Shown one piece after another: positions 40,173 to 48,810 of a stretch of 64,000 nucleotides of DNA. Source of the stretch: Rodentibacter trehalosifermentans (GTDB taxonomy: Bacteria > Pseudomonadota > Gammaproteobacteria > Enterobacterales > Pasteurellaceae); the NCBI RefSeq assembly GCF_002000545.1, contig NZ_MLHL01000006.1, forward strand, positions 62,001 to 126,000. The letters run 5' to 3'. A program made the position numbers and the translations under genes. The notes beneath the pieces were generated by a model. It did no database searches, was not told where the DNA came from, and worked only from the letters and a program-made list of their open reading frames with translations. The stretch's first letter is position 1. Every line of letters starts with the position of its first letter.

Positions 40173-41111
40173 ATGTTTGTAAAATCAATCAATGTAAGAG
40201 GACTAGAGCCGAGTATTATTGAGGAATTTCAGGCCCTTGCTCAAAAAAATGATCGATCTATGGAAGGTGAAGCAAGAGTTGCGATTCGTCATTGGTGCAA
40301 CGAAAACACACCAGAAAGAACGTCGATAAATGAGGAAAATAAGTATGGTATAGCATTGTTGCAACGCCTTAATTCAGCATTAGCTATGGTCAACCGGATT
40401 CCACATCGAGCACTTAGTTATTCCCTCATTGCAGAAAAATTGGGACACTCTACACCTTCACTTGTACAAAAGTGGTTTGATGGCAGGGTTATTCCTACAT
40501 TTGATGAGCTTGCACACCTAGCCTCTTTGTTTGGTTGTAATGTGCGATGGCTTCAACATGGTATTGGTTCGCCTTATTCTGTTCATTTTTACCATATACG
40601 AAGACAATCTCCTCTTTCTTTTGCCAAAGAATTCTTGAATACGACATTGGATGGTAATCCAGTTTTCCGATTACACATAATCCTAAATGAAAGTAGTGGT
40701 TATGTATATATCATCCAAGAATTTGAAAATAGCAATATTTGCTATACCTATTTTTCATCTGATTTTTACCTAAAAGGTGACTATGGCTCAGATGGGTTAA
40801 ATAATACAGCTCGATTTGTTTTAATGCTGCTTGCATTTGATAGACTTGATTCAAAAGTAAATATCAAGGGATACACAATTAAGGATACATTAGCGACTCC
40901 ATTTTTTAGAGATTGTGAAAAACATCCTCTTCTATTTATGCTTGAAGCTAGAGAATCCCCATGGAATGAAGATATTATTGATGTTAATTATCCTATGAGC
41001 TATTGGGAAGGATATAAACCTTTACAACAGAAATTACATAATTGTATCAATAAGGATACCTTACTTTCCAAGTTTAAATCAGAAATAAAATCTCCACTTA
41101 TAGATTGTTAA
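40173..41111 (+). CDS. Regulator: Arc-like RHH domain fused to an HTH domain
   Basis: A 312-residue protein. Residues 1-45 (KSINVRGLEPSIIEEFQALAQKNDRSMEGEARVAI) look like the Arc/FitA ribbon-helix-helix domain; residues about 55-125 contain an XRE-like helix-turn-helix (LSYSLIAEKLGHSTPSLVQKWFDGRVIPTFDELAHLASLFGCNVRWLQHG). The C-terminal 180 residues are of unknown type. TTGGAG lies 7 bases before the ATG at 40173. It stands alone between a terminator and a convergent gene (4-base overlap), fitting a dedicated regulator. Its targets are unknown. Confidence 0.8.
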   Translation: MFVKSINVRGLEPSIIEEFQALAQKNDRSMEGEARVAIRHWCNENTPERTSINEENKYGIALLQRLNSALAMVNRIPHRALSYSLIAEKLGHSTPSLVQKWFDGRVIPTFDELAHLASLFGCNVRWLQHGIGSPYSVHFYHIRRQSPLSFAKEFLNTTLDGNPVFRLHIILNESSGYVYIIQEFENSNICYTYFSSDFYLKGDYGSDGLNNTARFVLMLLAFDRLDSKVNIKGYTIKDTLATPFFRDCEKHPLLFMLEARESPWNEDIIDVNYPMSYWEGYKPLQQKLHNCINKDTLLSKFKSEIKSPLIDC

Positions 41112-41581
41112 AAAATATTCTCAGCAAGAATGTCTTCCCTAGTTAATCTCAAGTGAACCGGGGAGGTTCTCATTTTTGCTCTAATTCTTTGAATCTCCAT
41201 AAATTTTGGCCAAGTTTTATACTGTTCTAGATATCCGAGAGCAATAGTAGTAAAAACAACTTTATTTTGTATCTTCATTAAATCGGATAAAACAGATTCG
41301 AGTTCTTCATCACCAATTGACTCAATGCACAAAATATCATTATTTGATAGATTCTCTAAACATTTTTTAAAGTCTGATATACTCTCAATTATTCTATAAT
41401 TATCACATTGCTTTTTTAGCATTCTAATTAATGTGGATTTCCCAACAGCAATTTCTCCTGAAATAATGATGAGGTTACGATTGGTGAAAATTTCTATTTT
41501 ATTTTTTGTATAGTTTTCAAGTCTTTCATCAAATTTTAATTTTGGGTCAAATCTTTCATTGAATAATGATATATCGAGCAT
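41108..41581 (-). CDS. Small P-loop NTPase
   Basis: A 157-residue protein with Walker A SGEIAVGKSTLIR (about 40-52) and a Walker B-like NDILCIESIGDEE. The surrounding order is that of a small kinase or AAA-like P-loop protein. It converges on the RHH-HTH gene with 4 bases of overlap. No family assigned; could be an accessory defence or regulatory ATPase. Confidence 0.72.
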   Translation of the reverse strand: MLDISLFNERFDPKLKFDERLENYTKNKIEIFTNRNLIIISGEIAVGKSTLIRMLKKQCDNYRIIESISDFKKCLENLSNNDILCIESIGDEELESVLSDLMKIQNKVVFTTIALGYLEQYKTWPKFMEIQRIRAKMRTSPVHLRLTREDILAENIF

Positions 41582-41682
41582 GCTATATCCTTCTTAAATA
41601 TGTTATTTATGGATTAATGAATGTTGAGGTTAGATAAATTAACATTTTTGATGGCGAATTCATTTTTCAGTAGGATAGCCAT

Positions 41683-41904
41683 CTACCTTGGTGAGGTTTT
41701 ATCTATTATCTCTTTTAATTTATTTTCTAATTCTTTTCTCTGGTTATTCTTCTGTAAGGTCATAGTAAAAACAATAATCTGTATTATTAAAGTAGATAAT
41801 GCTATATAGGTATATACATTAATTCCTTCTTTTATGAAGTTTAGTATTAATGCTATAAAAAGCATTGTTATTGTCATTAAAGTAAAAATTGTTGTATTTT
41901 TCAT
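41683..41904 (-). CDS. Small two-helix membrane protein next to rdgC
   Basis: A 73-residue protein: two hydrophobic helices (about 5-23 and 28-50) and a charged helical tail (NNQRKELENKLKEIIDK). Its first base overlaps the end of rdgC by one position, so it is co-transcribed. Function unknown; small size leaves some doubt. Confidence 0.6.
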   Translation of the reverse strand: MKNTTIFTLMTITMLFIALILNFIKEGINVYTYIALSTLIIQIIVFTMTLQKNNQRKELENKLKEIIDKTSPR

Positions 41905-42815
41905 TATTGTTCTCTCTTTTTTTCACCGCCAAATTCATTCAATAAATATTGAGTTAATTTGGCAAGAATTCCTGTCATTAGTACAAAATCTGCATCAAAA
42001 CGTTGAGCAAAATCCTCTTTCAAAATGTCATCATTTTTTTCTAACACAACATCGGCAAATCTTAAGCGTTTAAGCGTGCAATCTTCATGAATGACAAAAT
42101 TCAAGTGGTCTTCCCAATCTAAAGAGAGTTTTGTGACGGTTTTTCCCTTCTGGAAATGAGAGAGCATTTCCTCATTTTCAAGCGGTTGCTTTTTACAACG
42201 AATTACACTGTCTTCTTGACTGCCACGCAATTCTGCTTCATCCAACATAGTCAACCAATCAGGTAAGCTATTTTGTGTAATCCAATTTGTTAAAACAGTG
42301 CTTGGTTCATTAGTAAAAGCAAGCGGCACAACAGGTAGTGAACCTAACGATTTACGCAGCAACGCCAAGGAATCTTCCGCACTTTTATTTGATGTGGCAT
42401 CTACATAAATAAGGTTATTTTCCGTATCAATCCATAATGCAGTATGTTGGTTTCTACTGAATGCACGAGGCAATAAATTCATCACTACATCATCTTTTAA
42501 GGCTTGCTTTTCAGTTTTTTTCAGTTTGCGGTTTTCTTTTTGCTCCAGGCTTTTAATACGTTTCTCCAATTCTTGGTTTACTACATTTGCCGGTAGCATT
42601 TTTTCTTCCTTGTTTGCCGTCAATAAAATCTGCTTTCCTACGGAAAAATACAGTAAATTTGAATCTCGCAACGGTGAAACCCAACCAAATTTACTCATAT
42701 CTAGCGCACCGCAAGGAACATAAGCACAATCGTTCAGTTGATTTTGTAATTGTGTTAAATCCCAATTAAGAGATTTTGTTAAACGATAAATAATTGCATT
42801 TTTAAACCAAAACAT
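41904..42815 (-). CDS. rdgC: Recombination-associated protein RdgC
   Basis: A 303-residue protein with the typical start MFWFKNAIIYRLTKSLNWD, the motif GWVSPL, and VVNQELEKRIKSLEQKENRKLKKTEKQALKD (helical part) and ALWIDTENNLIYVDATSNKSAEDSLALLRKSLGSLPVVPL. RdgC forms DNA-encircling rings and limits RecA-dependent recombination in enterobacteria. Length matches the chromosomal family (about 300). Inside an ICE accessory region it may modulate recombination of the incoming or excised element. The gene could also be a chromosomal copy captured by the element. Confidence 0.95.
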   Translation of the reverse strand: MFWFKNAIIYRLTKSLNWDLTQLQNQLNDCAYVPCGALDMSKFGWVSPLRDSNLLYFSVGKQILLTANKEEKMLPANVVNQELEKRIKSLEQKENRKLKKTEKQALKDDVVMNLLPRAFSRNQHTALWIDTENNLIYVDATSNKSAEDSLALLRKSLGSLPVVPLAFTNEPSTVLTNWITQNSLPDWLTMLDEAELRGSQEDSVIRCKKQPLENEEMLSHFQKGKTVTKLSLDWEDHLNFVIHEDCTLKRLRFADVVLEKNDDILKEDFAQRFDADFVLMTGILAKLTQYLLNEFGGEKKREQ

Positions 42816-42970
42816 AATCAGCTCCCATATTTTGCTATTATCAGAATCATAGCGGTTTGTATAAAAATAGCAGTGATAAATTATCTCGAAGTTGTAGAGA
42901 GTTTTTTATTTAATTGGATGGGTCGATGAGTAACATTGAATTGAAGCAAATTTCTTAAATTGTAGAGATA

Positions 42971-43279
42971 ATGAAGCTGCATATATTCTTTTTAAGCATT
43001 CTATTGATACCGGTTAGTCTCGTTGCAAATATTCGTGATCCGCATGAAGGGGGGATTTGTCACGTTGAGGCAGAATATTTTTACCCTGGTATTTGGGAAA
43101 AATATGGGGAAAATGAACTCATTTGTAACTATTGGCAGTTTCTGAGTGAAATAGATAAAGAAATGCTTGAATCTGAGTTAAATGAGGATACTAATGAAGT
43201 TGGGTATGATGAAACTGAAGTTGATAATAGCGATTATGATTCTGTAGATGAAATGGATGGGAAAGATACGGAAGATTAA
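42971..43279 (+). CDS. Secreted acidic hypothetical protein
   Basis: A 102-residue protein with a signal peptide (MKLHIFFLSILLIPVSLVAN), two cysteines in GGICHVEAEYF and LICNYW, and a strongly acidic C-terminus (ESELNEDTNEVGYDETEVDNSDYDSVDEMDG). No family recognised. Divergent from rdgC; no good ribosome binding site (GTAGAGATA). Ends before a structured non-coding element. Confidence 0.65.
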   Translation: MKLHIFFLSILLIPVSLVANIRDPHEGGICHVEAEYFYPGIWEKYGENELICNYWQFLSEIDKEMLESELNEDTNEVGYDETEVDNSDYDSVDEMDGKDTED

Positions 43280-43359
43280 CTGTTCGATCTTCCAATTCAG
43301 AGTTTTTCAAGACATTTCACAAAACTATTTGCTCAGACTGCCAAATTTAGGTTTGTAAA

Positions 43360-43474
43360 AGGAAAAAGCCAAGGGAGGCCCTATCGGGCCAAGGGGAAAT
43401 TTTCAAGGGTAAATCCGTTTCCAGGGGAAACGGGCTTACCCGAAAAGGCAAAAGGGCTAAAGAGCCTTTTTCCT
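43360..43474 (+). other. Multi-helix structured element with two exclusive 3' pairings
   Basis: Outer stem AGGAAAAAG (43360-43368) with CTTTTTCCT (43466-43474). Inside: GGCCC/GGGCC (43377-43390), and GGGTAA (43407-43412) / TTACCC (43436-43441) enclosing CCGTTTCC/GGAAACGG (43415-43433). AAAAGGC (43443-43449) can instead pair with GCCTTTT (43464-43470) as a terminator. The last two pairings share the same 3' strand, as in attenuators. It lies between a secreted-protein gene and the convergent PIN gene. Confidence 0.55.
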
Positions 43475-43934
43475 ATACCTCACTAGACATCATCTCGTCA
43501 TATAGTGATAAAATGTTAGGTATATCTCCATCATTTGATGATATATCTAACTTAAAACATTTCGCCGTAGCAACATACATGGTATCAAAATTATATTTAT
43601 CTAAACGTTTTTCTGTTCCATCAGATTTTGGTTGATAGCGTTTAGAATGTTTTTCTTTCTCATGTCTAAAAATATTGGTCGCTATATCTGTAATCGCCTT
43701 ATCAATGTTAATAATTTCCAGTCCGGATAAAAATTTTTCTGCTTTCTCATATTCCGCCTTACTTTCTTTGGAATAATCATAAAATCGTAAAACTTCATGT
43801 CGAATTAATGGCGTAGTAAAGAAAATAACATCACCAAATTTATATTGTTGTTTAAACCATTCAATATCGTTAGGATTACCTTTTAGAATATTAATGATTT
43901 TATTGGTATCTAATAAGATTTTCTTCATATCCAT
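43473..43934 (-). CDS. PIN-domain nuclease (effector of an ATPase-PIN pair)
   Basis: A 153-residue protein. ILLDTNKIINILKGN gives the first acidic residue and the PIN start, HEVLRFYDY a Glu, and KYNFDTMYVATAKCF the later Asp of the catalytic set; together these are the VapC-like PIN pattern. It begins 2 bases after the stop of the ATPase gene, so the pair is one operon. PIN proteins cut RNA; joined to an ATPase sensor this suggests an abortive-infection type system. Confidence 0.82.
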   Translation of the reverse strand: MDMKKILLDTNKIINILKGNPNDIEWFKQQYKFGDVIFFTTPLIRHEVLRFYDYSKESKAEYEKAEKFLSGLEIINIDKAITDIATNIFRHEKEKHSKRYQPKSDGTEKRLDKYNFDTMYVATAKCFKLDISSNDGDIPNILSLYDEMMSSEV

Positions 43935-43936
43935 AC

Positions 43937-45066
43937 CTAATTAGTTATTCCTAGAGTATCAAATAAATTATTTTGTTGTTTTTCAGAACGTTCGGATTGA
44001 ATGTTATCTAGTTTAATTTTATTCAAATTGACGTTAAATGCAGTAGAGAGTAAATCAACAAATGCCTCATTACTTGGGTTGGAAATTTCTTTATTTTTAA
44101 CAATGCCATTTTCATTAACTAATTGATATGCTTTACCGTTGTATAACTGAGATAATACTAATGACGAATGCGTAGCAACAATAAAGACGGTATTAGGGAA
44201 GATTTTATTAAGTATAGGCAATATCCTTGTTTGCCAACTAATATGTAAATGACTTTCAATTTCATCAATTAACACAACGCCTATTTCATTTTCAATATCC
44301 GTTGAATTTGTGAAAAATGAATAACCTGATACTATGGATTGTACGATTCTAATTAAGGAGGTAAACCCGGTGCTGAGTTCTTTTAAATTTCTTTTTTGAC
44401 CATCTATCGTAAATTCAACAGAGTTTCCACCCGGTATGGAAAAAGATCTTTTATCGTTACTAATGCGTTCATCAATTTTATTTAAAATATTAAGAACGGA
44501 TAGTAGCTCAATCTCTCTATTATCAATTCCAGTTTGGTATTCATTAGTAGACATGGCTCGTTGAATAAACCATTCTGTAATAGAAGTATTATTAGGATTA
44601 TTCATGTTTTTATATATATTTTCAAAATACTCTCTTTTTCTTTCTTGATATTTTCCCAAGGGTTTTATACTTTCAATGTTTTTATCATTAATATATCCTC
44701 TTTCTTGTGCTGGAATATAGATAATAGGAAAGGATACAATCTTCTTGATTTTGTCAAATTCATTATAGGAATTTTTTTATGAGGCTCATCTTTCCAAAAG
44801 GAAAGATTATCAATTTTTGCTTTTTCAAATACTAGTTTTGGTTTTATTTCATGAAAAAGAACACTATCTTTAAGAAAGTATTGGTCATTTGAAAATAATA
44901 AGGATTGATATAAGCATTCTAATGCTTTTGTTTTACCAACCCCATTATTACCAATAAAAACATTTATTTTACTATTTGGGTCAAGATTAATAGATAATCG
45001 TTCAATTCCTTTTACTCCCCAAAACTCATAGGTTGAAGGAATTTTATTTACTTTTAGGTTGCTCAT
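43937..45066 (-). pseudogene. AAA-family ATPase, frameshifted in a 7-base homopolymer
   Basis: Two frames together encode an OLD/AAA_21-like ATPase of about 376 residues. The first part (45066 to 44665) has Walker A FIGNNGVGKTKALE; the second (to 43937) has FTSLIRIVQSI, Walker B VVLIDEIESHLH and IVATHSSLVLSQL. Between them a run of seven A (plus strand T, 44772-44778) is one base short: adding one A gives the continuous reading KKIVSFPIIYIPAQERGY ... SIKPLGKYQERK, with the YIPAQER block usual in such ATPases. So it is a pseudogene, a phase-variable gene, or an assembly error. Operonic with the PIN gene. Confidence 0.85.
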
Positions 45067-45144
45067 ATTAACCTCTGTCTTTATCTATAAGCTAGATTTT
45101 GGTTTATTAAAGGTAATTTTCCCAATAGGGATACACTATATTAT

Positions 45145-45161
45145 TGCTTGTAAAGCCTTTA
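45145..45161 (-). repeat. Inverted perfect copy of the integrase-end 17-mer
   Basis: Read on the minus strand the sequence is TAAAGGCTTTACAAGCA, identical over 17 bases to 54107-54123 and with one mismatch to 48152-48168. It lies in the promoter region of the relaxase-integrase operon. A binding site for the integrase is a possibility. Confidence 0.6.
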
Positions 45162-45265
45162 GATTAGTATAAAAAAATCAAAATGAAATTGCATTAACTT
45201 TCTGCTTTACCTCATTATTGCGTTCTTGTTGTAATAGGCAAAATATTAACAGGCTATCATCAAAA

Positions 45266-47242
45266 ATGCTCAAAAAGCTCATCACCGCATTGCGTATAAC
45301 GCCCCCTCAAAAAACACAGACTGAGAAAAATACATCTATTTCTAAAGGGTGGAACAAGCCATTATCTGCTTCAGAACTACTTAATACACCTCTAAGAGAA
45401 CGGTATTTAACTGATATTTGGCAGAATGTATCCATGACTCCCAAAATGTTTGATACGCTTTATCGTAAGCCAATAGAGCGGTATGCCGAAATTGTTCAAT
45501 TACTTCCTGCATCAGAAAGTCATCATCATGCCCATAATGGGGGGATGCTTGATCATGGATTGGAAGTATTGTCTATTGCTGCAAAATTAAGACAAAATTA
45601 TGTTCTACCGCCAAACTCTCCTCCCGAAGAACAAGCTAAACAAAGAGATGTATGGACTGCTGTTGTCATTTATGCAGCATTATTACATGACCTAGGGAAA
45701 ACAGCGGTCGATGTCGAAGTTATTTTAGAAGATCAAAGACGTTGGTTTCCTTGGCAAGGGAAAATAGATAGCCCATATCGTTTCCGTTATATTAAATCCC
45801 GAGATTATTCACTTCATCCTGTCATAGGGGGGGTATTTGCACAGCAATTTATTCCTCAAGAAGCATTGGATTGGTTAGCTGAATTTCCGGTAGCTTTTTC
45901 CACATTAATGTACTTTATTAGTGGACATTCAGATAAAGCCGGTGTTTTAGCAGATATTATTCAAAAAGCAGATCAAATTAGCGTGACAATGGCACTTGGT
46001 GGAGATATTCAAAAAATTGGAGAAAAAGCACCGGTTTCTTTTGCGAAACAGTTACATATCGCATTGAAAGAAGTTATCAGCAATATGAAACTTAATGCGC
46101 CTAAAGGTGGCGGGGAAGGATGGCTAACCAATGAAGGGCTATGGGTGTTAAGCAAAAGTACAACGGATAAAGTCAGAGCTTATTTAATGCAACAAGGTAT
46201 CTCTGTTCCGGCTCAAAATAGCCGTGTATTTGATGAATTACAGGCACATAAATTAATTGAAGCAACGCCTGAAAATACAGCGATATGGTATGGAAAAATT
46301 GCCTCTAACAGTGGATGGCAGCCATCTGCTCCATTTACATTACTCAAGATATCTCCCAATGTTATATGGGAAGGCATTGATAGTCGCCCACCTTTATTTG
46401 ATGGACTTGTCACAGTAACGGATAAAGAAGGTAACAATAAAATACAAGATGTTTCATTAGGAATTAATGAGACAACTGAAATATTGAGTAAAAATCATGA
46501 TGAAACCAGTAATGAGTTTTTGTTGAGTGATATTAATATCACACCAGATATTACATTAAATACTGGCACAAATGATAACAATATAAAACCTGAATCAGAA
46601 TCTGATCCATTTGGCTCTTACTTAGACTTATTTCCCACACTGGGTGAAAATAGTTCATCAGTGACGTTATCTTCCCATGAATCCGATAATATAAGTATTG
46701 AAACAGTAGAAGAACAATTATCTGAAACAGAGCAGGGTATAACATTGTTGAAAGAGGAAATAAGTAGCGTAGGGAGTGAGCAAAAGCCAAAAAGTCAAAA
46801 AAGTCCTATTTCAGAAGTAAAAATTAAGAACAAGGTAATAGACAGTGGCGACTTATTAACAACTGAAAAATTTATCAAATGGGTAAAAGAGGGTATTATA
46901 GCTAAGTCCATTCACATTAATAAACCTGATGCAAAATTGCATTTTGTGGAAAACCACTTGTTTATGGTTACACCGGCTATATTTCAGTTATATACACGAG
47001 AGAAGTTGGGGAGTGATAAGCAAGAGGATTGGGAATTCCTACAAAAAGAATTTCAAGATTTAGGTATCCATAAACGCTTCTATGCTGATGGAGACTCTTG
47101 GAACATCTGGTCTTGTGATGTGGTTGGGCAGAAAAAAACATCTTTATTGAGTGGATATCTTATTGAAGATGTAAAACTCTTTGTCGGAAATAAACCGGTA
47201 TTCAATAATCACTGGTTAAAACTAAAAGGAAATATTCAATGA
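45266..47242 (+). CDS. traI: MobH-family relaxase (TraI_2 type)
   Basis: A 658-residue relaxase. The N-terminal HD-hydrolase-like TraI_2 domain carries YAEIVQLLPASESHHHAHNGGMLDHGLEVLSIAAKLR (histidine cluster HHHAH and the GGMLDHGLEV motif) and ALLHDLGKTAVDVEV with the HD pair. A long low-complexity linker (about 400-540) leads to the C-terminal TraI_2_C domain (LTTEKFIKWVKEGIIAKSIHINKPDAKLHFVENHLFMVTPAIFQLY). This relaxase nicks the element at oriT and leads the strand into the coupling protein. The ATG at 45266 starts MLKKLITALRI; ribosome binding site weak. Its stop overlaps the integrase ATG. Confidence 0.95.
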   Translation: MLKKLITALRITPPQKTQTEKNTSISKGWNKPLSASELLNTPLRERYLTDIWQNVSMTPKMFDTLYRKPIERYAEIVQLLPASESHHHAHNGGMLDHGLEVLSIAAKLRQNYVLPPNSPPEEQAKQRDVWTAVVIYAALLHDLGKTAVDVEVILEDQRRWFPWQGKIDSPYRFRYIKSRDYSLHPVIGGVFAQQFIPQEALDWLAEFPVAFSTLMYFISGHSDKAGVLADIIQKADQISVTMALGGDIQKIGEKAPVSFAKQLHIALKEVISNMKLNAPKGGGEGWLTNEGLWVLSKSTTDKVRAYLMQQGISVPAQNSRVFDELQAHKLIEATPENTAIWYGKIASNSGWQPSAPFTLLKISPNVIWEGIDSRPPLFDGLVTVTDKEGNNKIQDVSLGINETTEILSKNHDETSNEFLLSDINITPDITLNTGTNDNNIKPESESDPFGSYLDLFPTLGENSSSVTLSSHESDNISIETVEEQLSETEQGITLLKEEISSVGSEQKPKSQKSPISEVKIKNKVIDSGDLLTTEKFIKWVKEGIIAKSIHINKPDAKLHFVENHLFMVTPAIFQLYTREKLGSDKQEDWEFLQKEFQDLGIHKRFYADGDSWNIWSCDVVGQKKTSLLSGYLIEDVKLFVGNKPVFNNHWLKLKGNIQ

Positions 47243-48149
47243 CAGTTTCAAATTTTGATGAATTATTAACTCAATTTTTTTATTTCGTGAATTAAGGCCC
47301 GATACAGAGAAAGCCTATCAAAAAGTCGTCAATCAGCTATTAAAGTTTTATCCTGATAAATCACCTCAAGCTCTAACAAAAGCTGATATAGTCCATTGGA
47401 GAGCTGAGGTTTTGTTTAGAATTAAGCCGGTTACATGGAATAATTATTGTCGACATTTGAAAAGCCTTTATAACTTTGCAATTGAGCAAAATTTTATAAA
47501 AAATAAGGATAACCCATTTAGAAAAATGATGGTAAGAGAAGGTAATACTTCTCGAAAAGTCTTGGATGAAACTATCTTTAGGAAGATAGATTTACTTTTC
47601 AAAAGTGAAGAAAATCTACCTTCTCGCTTAAGACCTAAGTGGTTTATTCTATGTTTGATTAATGTATTAAAATACACAGGAATTCGACGTGCTCAGCTTG
47701 TAAAGTTGAGAATCAAGGATATCAATTTATCAAGAAAAATGATTTGTATCCCATCACACATAAACAAAAATCACAAATATCACGAAATTCCTATTCCGCA
47801 GATACTTTTTAATGACTTTCAGAAGATTGCTGAGGAGTTAAGAAGAATAGGGGATGATGAAGATGCTCAATTTTTTAATGTAAATCGGTTTTCAACGACC
47901 AATTATCGCCAAGGTGAAATGATGAGTAATCATCAGCTATCTCATATTTTTTATGTATTATCTAAAGAGATTCGTTGTAAAGTATCCCCTCATCGTTTTA
48001 GACATACTTTGGCAACAAAACTGATAAAAAATAAAACGAGTATTTACGATGTAAAACGAATATTAGGGCATTCAGATTTGAAAGTGACGATGAGTTATAT
48101 TGAAGAAGACCCAGAAGATCTTCGTTCTGCATTAGATTCGGTGTATTAG
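47239..48149 (+). pseudogene. int: Tyrosine integrase, frameshifted in a T7 run
   Basis: The ATG at 47239 overlaps the relaxase stop (ATGA). The frame reads MTVSNFDELLTQFFYFVN and stops; one extra T in the run 47275-47281 restores QFFLFRELRPDTEKAYQKVV and a continuous 303-residue XerC/D-like recombinase. Catalytic residues are all present: Arg in YTGIRRAQLVKL, Lys near INKNHKYHEIPIP, HRFRH in SPHRFRHTLATKL, His in LGHSD and Tyr in TMSYIEEDP. This integrase lies next to the tRNA-Leu attachment site and is the natural candidate for integration and excision. The broken frame means inactivation, a slippage switch, or a sequence error. Confidence 0.9.
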
Positions 48150-48228
48150 AATAAAGGCTTTGCAAGCAGTATAAAAAGTGTAGGATTGGATCCGTCAGTA
48201 GTGTTTTTTACTTCTGACGGATCTTCTT
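48132..48228 (+). repeat. Direct repeat flanking the cargo, left copy (end of int plus terminator)
   Basis: From the last five codons of int through its terminator the sequence is repeated at 54087-54185. In the 43 bases after the int stop, 41 match. The two copies bracket the metabolic operon and an additional 0.9 kb. Confidence 0.85.
48189..48228 (+). terminator. Intrinsic terminator of int
   Basis: GATCCGTCAG (48189-48198) pairs perfectly with CTGACGGATC (48214-48223), followed by TTCTTC. In the right repeat copy the same stem is degenerate. Confidence 0.85.
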
Positions 48229-48644
48229 CATTAATTTGTAGTATCAAACTTCCTAAAACTGCTGACATCATCGTTCAAAAACCATTTTGCAGTAGATACT
48301 ATGAAAATCCTATCGACTTTAGTTTCATAATTGCTCGATGCTACTATTGTTATAGCTAGACAATGTTTGGCATATAAAACTATGCGCATGTCAGTATTCA
48401 CATGCCCTTTGAGGGGATGTGAAGTATGAGACATTTCTTATAGGGTAGCCTAAAAATCGCATGTTTCATGTGCGGATTGTTATTTCTGATCGAGGGTGCT
48501 ATTGCTAAACCTTGTGAGAGTTAATTTTAAACTATAAAAAGATTGTATTCTTATACTAGGAAAGAGAGGTTCAAAAGAGGAAACGATGGTTGGATTGGTA
48601 TTTTTATCACTGTAATATTTGATTGAAAATTCATTTTTAAAACA

Positions 48645-48669
48645 ATACCGAGTCATTTCGACTCGGTAT
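48645..48669 (-). terminator. Terminator of the kanosamine-like operon
   Basis: ATACCGAGTC (48645-48654) pairs perfectly with GACTCGGTAT (48660-48669). Read on the minus strand it is followed by TGTTTT. It lies about 140 bases after the monooxygenase gene. Confidence 0.8.
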
Positions 48670-48810
48670 GATATACGGTTATACTTCACTAGCATTTACC
48701 TTTCTATATGGTGAAACTAGGAAGTTATATACAAAAGATCAACAACCTATAATATAAAAACGCTTTATTATGCGTAATAGGCTATATTCGTAACTGGTAA
48801 ATTTTGTTAC

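Larger units (their letters stand above)
48150..48810. other. Non-coding stretch after int
   Basis: Holds the left repeat copy with the int terminator, then about 400 bases without a convincing gene. Visible there: a CACATgCCC / GGGgATGTG hairpin near 48,400 and, at the right, the terminator of the convergent metabolic operon. The small minus-strand frames present (67 and 71 codons) lack ribosome binding sites and family resemblance. Confidence 0.5.

Noticed and set aside
48231-48695. Two minus-strand frames of 67 and 71 codons between int and the cargo operon
   Set aside because: No ribosome binding site, no family resemblance; the right one overlaps the operon terminator.
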